From Syntrophomonadaceae bacterium (GTDB lineage: Bacteria; Bacillota_D; Dethiobacteria; DTU022): a stretch of 10,096 bases of DNA. The stretch is from positions 1 to 10,096 of the forward strand of contig PUNU01000243.1 in the NCBI GenBank assembly GCA_003551865.1, in the 5' to 3' direction. Position 1 is the first letter of the stretch. The number at the start of each line of letters is the position of its first letter. Positions 6,235-10,096 of this stretch are shown here, one piece after another. The notes under the pieces were generated by a model that was not told where the DNA came from, made no database searches, and was given only the letters and a program-made list of their open reading frames with translations. Made by a program: the position numbers and the translations under genes.

Positions 6235-6984
6235 TTATAGTTTAGTCCGCAGGCTTGTAAATACAGCGGGAATAACCATGGAAAATCCTTTGACCAGGGC
6301 CCGGGTCATACGATCATAGCTGATATCGTATCCCAAATCAATCAAACCCGCCGCCTTTTCACCCAGTTCCATCTGCCTGCTGCTTTCGGCCTTGCGGTAT
6401 TCGCTCTTTAAAATCCTGCGGTAAAGCTCGAGCGGCAATTTAAACAGGATCGCCCCGTGCTGAAGGACTATGCCCTCGCGGCGCAGCTGGGCACTGCCCA
6501 CTACCTTCCTGCCGTCAACCTTGATCTCGTAAGCCGAAGGAGTGTCGAAACAGGAACCGGGAGAAATACCCGCCCCGCTTTCTTCTTCCGGGGTAACAGA
6601 GGCGCAAATATCAAGCAGGTTAAAAGCGGTGATCACGCCCCGGCTGATCGCCCGGTAAGCATCCAGCACGCCGCCTTTATGGATAAAAGGGTGAGCTTCA
6701 GGAACAATGATGCTGTAGGTCAGCTCGTGGTGGTGAAGGACCGCCCGGCCGCCGGTTGGGCGCCGCACAAGGTCCACCCCCGCTTCACGGCAGGCTTCGA
6801 GATCGACCACCTCGTTTTCGTCCTGGAAATACCCGAGGGACACCGCGGGAGGCGCCCAGCGGTAAATACGCAGAACAGGCGGACAGTCCCCGGCGGCCAC
6901 TTCCTCCATCAGCTCAAGATCTTTTTCCATGTTCTCTTTTCCGGGCATTGGAGGATCCAGGATCAAGCGCCACTGGTAGCGCAT
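6235..6984 (-). CDS. lipM: LipM-type octanoyltransferase (lipoate-protein ligase fold)
   Basis: This 249-residue protein belongs to the lipoate ligase/octanoyltransferase (BPL/LplA/LipB) fold. It has the substrate-loop signature RRPTGGRAVLHHHELTYS (about 74-91) and the lysine segment GRKVVGSAQ (K160). The segment SCFDTPSAYEIKVDG places Cys145 where Bacillus LipM has its acyl-thioester cysteine (Cys150), so octanoyl transfer from octanoyl-ACP to GcvH is more likely than ATP-dependent lipoate ligation. The length is slightly below that of Bacillus LipM (278), with no separate ligase C-terminal domain. AAGGAGG (6994-7000) lies 9 nt before the ATG. Its octanoylated product would be the substrate of the two radical SAM proteins encoded just upstream. 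A 155-nt inserted element separates it from them. LipM versus LplA is a family-level inference. Confidence 0.85.
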   Translation of the reverse strand: MRYQWRLILDPPMPGKENMEKDLELMEEVAAGDCPPVLRIYRWAPPAVSLGYFQDENEVVDLEACREAGVDLVRRPTGGRAVLHHHELTYSIIVPEAHPFIHKGGVLDAYRAISRGVITAFNLLDICASVTPEEESGAGISPGSCFDTPSAYEIKVDGRKVVGSAQLRREGIVLQHGAILFKLPLELYRRILKSEYRKAESSRQMELGEKAAGLIDLGYDISYDRMTRALVKGFSMVIPAVFTSLRTKL

Positions 6985-6993
6985 ACAAAATTT

Positions 6994-7000
6994 CCTCCTT
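6994..7000 (-). promoter_or_regulatory. Strong ribosome binding site of the LipM-type gene
   Basis: AAGGAGG on the minus strand, 9 nt before the ATG at 6984. It lies between the start codon and the left copy of the 8-bp target duplication (7006-7013), so the insertion left the initiation signal intact. Confidence 0.8.
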
Positions 7001-7005
7001 ATATA

Positions 7006-7013
7006 GAATCAGG
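7006..7013. repeat. Left copy of 8-bp target-site duplication
   Basis: GAATCAGG directly abuts the left inverted repeat of the 7014-7168 element and is repeated exactly at 7169-7176. Confidence 0.8.
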
Positions 7014-7045
7014 GTAACTACTCAGGCCTAACCCGCTAAGCCACA

Positions 7046-7122
7046 GGGGAAGGTTCCACCGTCTCCCATAATAGAAGTCAGAAGTCAGAACCCGGATTAG
7101 TGGGGACGTTCGAACCTTCCCC
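7046..7122. repeat. 11-bp inverted repeat and REP-like hairpins inside the MITE
   Basis: GGGGAAGGTTC (7046-7056) and GAACCTTCCCC (7112-7122) are perfect complements. Each arm also lies in its own imperfect local hairpin: GGGGAAGGT...ACC...TCTCCC at 7046-7067 and TGGGGA...TTCGAA...TTCCCCA at 7101-7123. This resembles a paired REP-type palindrome with a linker. Confidence 0.6.
7073..7090. repeat. Short tandem repeat AGAAGTC inside the MITE
   Basis: AGAAGTCAGAAGTCAGAA is two and a half copies of a 7-nt unit between the two hairpin arms of the element. Such units can vary in copy number between insertions. Confidence 0.75.
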
Positions 7123-7168
7123 ATGGCGCCGTTTTTCATTCAACAAGGACAATAGGCTGAGTAGTTAC

Positions 7169-7176
7169 GAATCAGG
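7169..7176. repeat. Right copy of 8-bp target-site duplication
   Basis: GAATCAGG, an exact direct copy of 7006-7013. It includes the TGA stop codon (7172-7174) of the second radical SAM gene, so the insertion preserved the protein end. Confidence 0.8.
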
Positions 7177-8140
7177 AAACCTGTTCCGGTAAAGTTTCAA
7201 AAAGAGTCTTTAAAGCCTCTTCAATTTCTAAAGAAGTTAACCCGCGGGGATAGTTATAAATCACCCCGCCCGGGCGTTCGTTGTAATAGGGCCGGTTGCA
7301 GTCGGGGCAGCCGCCGGTTTGAAAAGCTTCTCCCGCGGCCAACGCCCGCTCAAGTTCGCTTTTAGGCAGACCAAACGATTTGAGCCTCCCGTTTTTGAAG
7401 CTGAACGAGGAAAAATCAACCCGCTTTTCCCGCAGCAAATAGATCCCGGCCTGGACACGGCGGTAAGAACCTATATACGGCGGTTTTTCACCCTCAAGGT
7501 TTGTGCCTTTAAGCGGAATGAATGCAAAAAGGGCTACCGTTATCCCGGCCTGATGCAGCCTGTCGATTAACGAAAGCAGTTCGGCTTCAGTTTCTCCGAG
7601 TCCGCAGATCAGGTGGGTGGTCATTTGCCCCGGATATTTATTGGCACAGCGCAGCAGCAGTTTAAGCCTTTTTTCCAGAGATCCGCCTTTTATTTTTTTA
7701 TAGACCCCCGGGTCCACCGCATCAAGAGAAACGCTGATCCGTTCCACTCCGGCGGCAAAAAGAGCTGCGGCTTCTTTTTCACTTTCGATCCAGGCTGAAA
7801 GTGAAAGCGGCAGGCTTGAAGCAGACTTTATGCGGGTCACCGCCTCAAGGAGGGGACCAATCCCTGCAGCATGCCGCACTGACTGCAGGCAAATTCGCCT
7901 GAACCGGTTTTTTTCAGCTTGTTTGGAAAGGCCCTCTTCTACTTCTTCCCAGGTAAATTCCGGCCAGGTGACCCGGCCAAGGCGTTTAAGATAATTGTTA
8001 CCGGCGGTCCCCTGCGGGCAGAAGGCGCAGCCCATCAAACACTGCTTTCCGGAAAGCAGGTAAGCCGTGGTCGGATAGGCGTCCATCCGGCTGCCGCTTA
8101 ACCCCATGCAGGCCGCCGTCCCTGCCGAAGCACGAATCAT
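7172..8140 (-). CDS. Radical SAM protein, probable subunit of LipS1/LipS2-type lipoyl synthase (second of pair)
   Basis: This 322-residue protein has the radical SAM cluster motif CLMGCAFC (C34, C38, C41). Later conserved features include HLICGLGETE (176-185), which is biotin-synthase-like, and a C-terminal CPDC (C278, C281) before PYYNERPGGVIYNYPRG, candidate ligands for an auxiliary cluster. Proteins of this kind were long annotated as biotin synthase-related; in Thermococcus two such proteins, LipS1 and LipS2, jointly insert sulfur into octanoyl-lysine to make lipoyl. Its ATG at 8140 overlaps the stop of the preceding radical SAM gene as ATGA, with GAGGAG 11 nt upstream. An in-frame GTG at 8152 would abut that ribosome site and is less likely. 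I cannot say from sequence alone which of LipS1 or LipS2 this is. Radical SAM membership is certain; the lipoyl role is a context-based inference. Confidence 0.85.
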   Translation of the reverse strand: MIRASAGTAACMGLSGSRMDAYPTTAYLLSGKQCLMGCAFCPQGTAGNNYLKRLGRVTWPEFTWEEVEEGLSKQAEKNRFRRICLQSVRHAAGIGPLLEAVTRIKSASSLPLSLSAWIESEKEAAALFAAGVERISVSLDAVDPGVYKKIKGGSLEKRLKLLLRCANKYPGQMTTHLICGLGETEAELLSLIDRLHQAGITVALFAFIPLKGTNLEGEKPPYIGSYRRVQAGIYLLREKRVDFSSFSFKNGRLKSFGLPKSELERALAAGEAFQTGGCPDCNRPYYNERPGGVIYNYPRGLTSLEIEEALKTLFETLPEQVS

Positions 8141-9009
8141 AAAGAACAACACTCCTCGGAAAAATTAATCTGCAGACCCAAATCCTTGGTCATCCGGCGG
8201 GCGGGCGGCGCCGGCATAACGATCTTATTGACCCCGGCTCTAAGTGCCAGGCAGTCCACGGTTTCCCTGTAGCGCCCGCCCGGGCGCATGCACCCCAGGT
8301 AAAGAGGGGTGCGGGGAAAAGACAGGCGGGCTGAAGCAATAAACCGGGCTACTTCTTCCGGCTTTGGCGCCTTGCAAGCTGAGAAAGCGGTTCCTTCCGT
8401 CGGCCGGAAAATAATCATGCTGATCGCTTCCACCTTCTCCTGCCGCAGCATTTCCAGAGCCCGGTATTCACCCCTGATCTCGCCGCCATTAATACCGATA
8501 CAAAGATGGGGAACGACCCGGGTGTATTTCTGCAAACTGCGGAAAGAAGCAAGGTAATCTTCGCCCGTTACCGGCAAATTGTAAACGGCGGCTATGGTTT
8601 CATCATCGCCAACAAAATCAAAAGAAACCACCGCAGCCAGCTCAGAGAGCCGCCGGGCTTCTTCTTCGGTAACCAGCCCGGCATGCAGGTTTAAAGGGCC
8701 GCGGAGGGCCAGCTTTTTCAGGTTATTCCAGTACTTTAGCAGGGGCACTTTGCCCTCATCGCTGCAGCCCCCGGAGACAAGATAACTGCTTTCCCGCCCC
8801 TTTTCCCCATTAAGGGCTTTTTCCAGCGGAACCATGCTCTTTAAGTAAGCCCCCGCACAGTGAGCACAATTAAGCCGGCAATAAGGCCCGGTTACACTGA
8901 CAGGCAGGGTGCGGACGGGAACATTGAATTCAATGCTTTTTGGAAAGTTTTCCTCCCTTGCCTGCCACGCCTCTTCCAGCAGTTTTTCCAAAGCGGCTGC
9001 AGCCAGCAT
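8137..9009 (-). CDS. Radical SAM protein, probable subunit of LipS1/LipS2-type lipoyl synthase (first of pair)
   Basis: This 290-residue protein has the radical SAM motif CRLNCAHC (C44, C48, C51), followed by SGGCSDEG (79-86). Candidate auxiliary-cluster cysteines include C240 in LGCMRPGGRYRE, C253, and a C-terminal C287-C288 pair. The LGCMRPGG segment marks the uncharacterised biotin-synthase-homolog group of radical SAM proteins rather than true BioB. It lies directly before a second radical SAM gene (ATGA overlap), a LipM-type octanoyltransferase and lpdA, and directly after gcvPB. This set matches the two-protein lipoyl synthase LipS1/LipS2. The start ATG has a GGAAGGGG ribosome site about 6 nt upstream, and an extended -10 promoter lies at 9054-9062. 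The subunit identity is not resolved; a biotin or other sulfur-insertion role is the alternative. Confidence 0.85.
   Translation of the reverse strand: MLAAAALEKLLEEAWQAREENFPKSIEFNVPVRTLPVSVTGPYCRLNCAHCAGAYLKSMVPLEKALNGEKGRESSYLVSGGCSDEGKVPLLKYWNNLKKLALRGPLNLHAGLVTEEEARRLSELAAVVSFDFVGDDETIAAVYNLPVTGEDYLASFRSLQKYTRVVPHLCIGINGGEIRGEYRALEMLRQEKVEAISMIIFRPTEGTAFSACKAPKPEEVARFIASARLSFPRTPLYLGCMRPGGRYRETVDCLALRAGVNKIVMPAPPARRMTKDLGLQINFSEECCSL
8152..8157 (-). promoter_or_regulatory. Ribosome binding site deciding the second radical SAM start
   Basis: GAGGAG on the minus strand, 11 nt before the ATG at 8140 and overlapping the alternative GTG at 8152. It favours the ATG, which also gives the ATGA overlap with the upstream stop. 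Confidence 0.6.
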
Positions 9010-9053
9010 GATCGCCCCTTCCTGCCACCAATCTTTTACAAGCGGTTATAAAT

Positions 9054-9062
9054 ATTATAGCA
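9054..9062 (-). promoter_or_regulatory. Extended -10 promoter for the lipoylation operon
   Basis: Minus strand TGCTATAAT is a consensus -10 with the TGn extension, 45 nt before the radical SAM ATG at 9009. The -35 region is poor (TTCCCC at 16-nt spacing), which extended -10 promoters tolerate. It begins at the end of the terminator T-tract, so a new transcript would start just after gcv transcription ends. Confidence 0.55.
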
Positions 9063-9118
9063 AAACAAGAAAGCAGGGGAAGCAGGAAAGCATGTAATTG
9101 CTTTCCCGTCACCCCTGC
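9062..9118 (-). terminator. Intrinsic terminator after gcvPB
   Basis: On the minus strand GCAGGGG (9112-9118) pairs with CCCCTGC (9073-9079), and inside it GGAAAGCA (9099-9106) pairs with TGCTTTCC (9085-9092) around a 6-nt loop. A 5-by-5 internal loop separates the two helices. The T-rich tail TTTCTTGTTTT follows. It starts 24 nt after the gcvPB stop. Confidence 0.65.
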
Positions 9119-9142
9119 CTGCTTAAGACCAACTATATACCT

Positions 9143-10096
9143 CTACTCTTTCTTCCAGCGCAGGACCGGATTGCGGGCCGCGCGCACTTCGTCGAGCCGC
9201 CCGACCACCGTGTTGTAGGGGCCATGGGCAACTTTTTCCGGGTCTTTATCAATTTCTTTGGCTATTTCTTCCATGGCCTGGGCATAAGCATCCAGGGTTT
9301 CTTTACTCTCGGTGTCGTTCGGTTCAGTCATCAGCGCTTCGTCCACGATCAGCGGGAAGTATACCGTCGGCGGGTGAAAACCGCGGTCGAGCTGGGCCTT
9401 GGCAATATCGCCCGCTCCGGCACCCTTTTTCGCCTGCGGTTTGGCTGAAACGACAAATTCGTGCTTGCGGAGGCGATCGTAGGGAATATGGTAATTCTTT
9501 TTCAGCAGGGTAGCCAGGTAGTTGGAATTGAGCACGGCATCGGTAGAAACCTGCTTTAGCCCTTCAGCTCCCATCATCCGCACATAGGTATAGGCTTTTA
9601 CTACCACACCAAAGTTGCCGTAAAATGATTGGACTTTGCCGATGCTTTCGGGATAATCATAGTCGAAAAAGAACCTGTCATCTTTCTTGTCGACGAGCGG
9701 CACGGGAAGATAAGGAATCAACCTTTCTTTTACTCCTACCGGGCCACTGCCCGGCCCACCGCCGCCGTGGGGTGTGGACATGGTTTTGTGCAGGTTTAAA
9801 TGGACGACATCAAAACCCATATCGCCCGGGCGGGCGTAACCCATAATCGCGTTCAGGTTGGCCCCGTCATAATAGAGGAGCCCCCCGGCTTCGTGGACAA
9901 TTTTGGCCATGTCGACTATTTCTTCTTCAAACAGGCCCAGTGTGCTCGGGTTGGTTAACATCAAGGCCGAAGTGGTGTCGTCAACCGCTTCTTTGAGCGC
10001 CTTTAGATCAACATTGCCCCGTTCGTCGCAAGGGATTTGCACCACTTCATACCCGGCCATGGTTACCGTAGCCGGGTTAGTGCCGTGAGCCGACAG
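9143..10096 (-). CDS. gcvPB: Glycine dehydrogenase (decarboxylating) subunit 2, partial at its N-terminus
   Basis: The reading frame is open to the right edge; 317 residues are visible of an expected roughly 480-490, so the start is outside the window. The visible part begins within [17 protein letters not shown], the PLP-enzyme region. The PLP-binding lysine lies in [19 protein letters not shown] (codon 9785-9787). Further family segments are [11 protein letters not shown] and [16 protein letters not shown] with [16 protein letters not shown]. With the GcvPA subunit (expected just upstream) it decarboxylates glycine and transfers the aminomethyl group to lipoyl-GcvH. This split form is typical of Firmicutes and archaea. 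The gene ends before a hairpin terminator. An ATG at 10060 is internal, not the true start, because the conserved sequence continues upstream of it. Confidence 0.96.
   Translation of the reverse strand: MSAHGTNPATVTMAGYEVVQIPCDERGNVDLKALKEAVDDTTSALMLTNPSTLGLFEEEIVDMAKIVHEAGGLLYYDGANLNAIMGYARPGDMGFDVVHLNLHKTMSTPHGGGGPGSGPVGVKERLIPYLPVPLVDKKDDRFFFDYDYPESIGKVQSFYGNFGVVVKAYTYVRMMGAEGLKQVSTDAVLNSNYLATLLKKNYHIPYDRLRKHEFVVSAKPQAKKGAGAGDIAKAQLDRGFHPPTVYFPLIVDEALMTEPNDTESKETLDAYAQAMEEIAKEIDKDPEKVAHGPYNTVVGRLDEVRAARNPVLRWKKE

Larger units (their letters stand above)
7014..7168. mobile_element. 155-bp IS66-type miniature element (MITE) with 8-bp target duplication
   Basis: The ends are GTAACTACTCAGGCCTA (7014-7030) and the complement of TAGGCTGAGTAGTTAC (7153-7168), identical except for one extra base. 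GAATCAGG flanks both sides as a direct repeat. Terminal repeats starting GTAA with 8-bp duplications are the hallmark of IS66-family transposition. There is no transposase gene, so this is a non-autonomous element moved in trans. It contains two G-rich/C-rich hairpin arms and a short tandem repeat. Without it, the radical SAM stop and the lipM ATG would be about 24 nt apart, so it was inserted into a tight operon. The structure is directly visible; the family name is inferred from end sequence and duplication length. Confidence 0.85.

Noticed and set aside
8141..8152. GTG start for the second radical SAM gene
   Set aside because: It overlaps its own ribosome site. The ATG at 8140 has workable spacing and gives the ATGA overlap with the preceding stop.
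7172..9009. Biotin synthase (BioB) or classical LipA calls for the radical SAM genes
   Set aside because: Neither shows the LipA N-terminal auxiliary-cluster motif CxxxxCxxxxxC, nor a biotin operon context; the two-gene pairing and the lipoate/glycine cleavage neighbours favour LipS1/LipS2.

Overview
The window carries only leftward (minus-strand) genes. It looks like a chromosomal segment from an anaerobic, mid-GC Firmicute (Peptococcaceae-like); this is inferred from the two-subunit glycine decarboxylase, LipM-type octanoyltransferase, NADH-linked flavin/iron-sulfur module, strong AGGAGG ribosome sites and frequent TTG starts. No tRNA, rRNA, CRISPR array or phage gene is visible.

Right part (about 3700-10096), glycine cleavage and lipoylation: in transcription order this holds the C-terminal two thirds of gcvPB; a hairpin terminator with a promoter in its T-rich tail; two radical SAM genes overlapping by ATGA; a LipM-type octanoyltransferase; lpdA (TTG start); and an AcoX/NAD-kinase-like gene overlapping lpdA by ATGA. 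The two radical SAM proteins next to an octanoyltransferase, dihydrolipoyl dehydrogenase and glycine decarboxylase fit the two-protein lipoyl synthase LipS1/LipS2 known first from Thermococcus, in place of classical LipA. The proposed flow is: LipM places octanoyl on GcvH, LipS1/LipS2 insert two sulfurs, GcvP loads the aminomethyl group, and LpdA reoxidises the dihydrolipoyl arm.

Two short non-coding mobile-type elements punctuate this operon. One (7014-7168) has terminal inverted repeats starting GTAA and a perfect 8-bp target duplication, as expected for an IS66-type miniature element, and sits just after the second radical SAM stop codon. The other (about 3512-3699) has TA-flanked inverted ends and lies exactly in the stop codon of the AcoX-like gene.

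Left part (225-3335): nuoE-, nuoF- and NuoG-N-terminus-like genes with overlapping ends form an NADH-oxidising, multi-cluster electron-transfer module of the kind that feeds [FeFe] hydrogenases or formate dehydrogenases, but no catalytic subunit lies in the window. The last subunit has Asp in place of one ferredoxin cysteine. At the left edge, behind its own strong promoter and a 9-bp dyad, starts a gene whose first 39 residues resemble a class II glutamine amidotransferase with Ser where the catalytic Cys would be.
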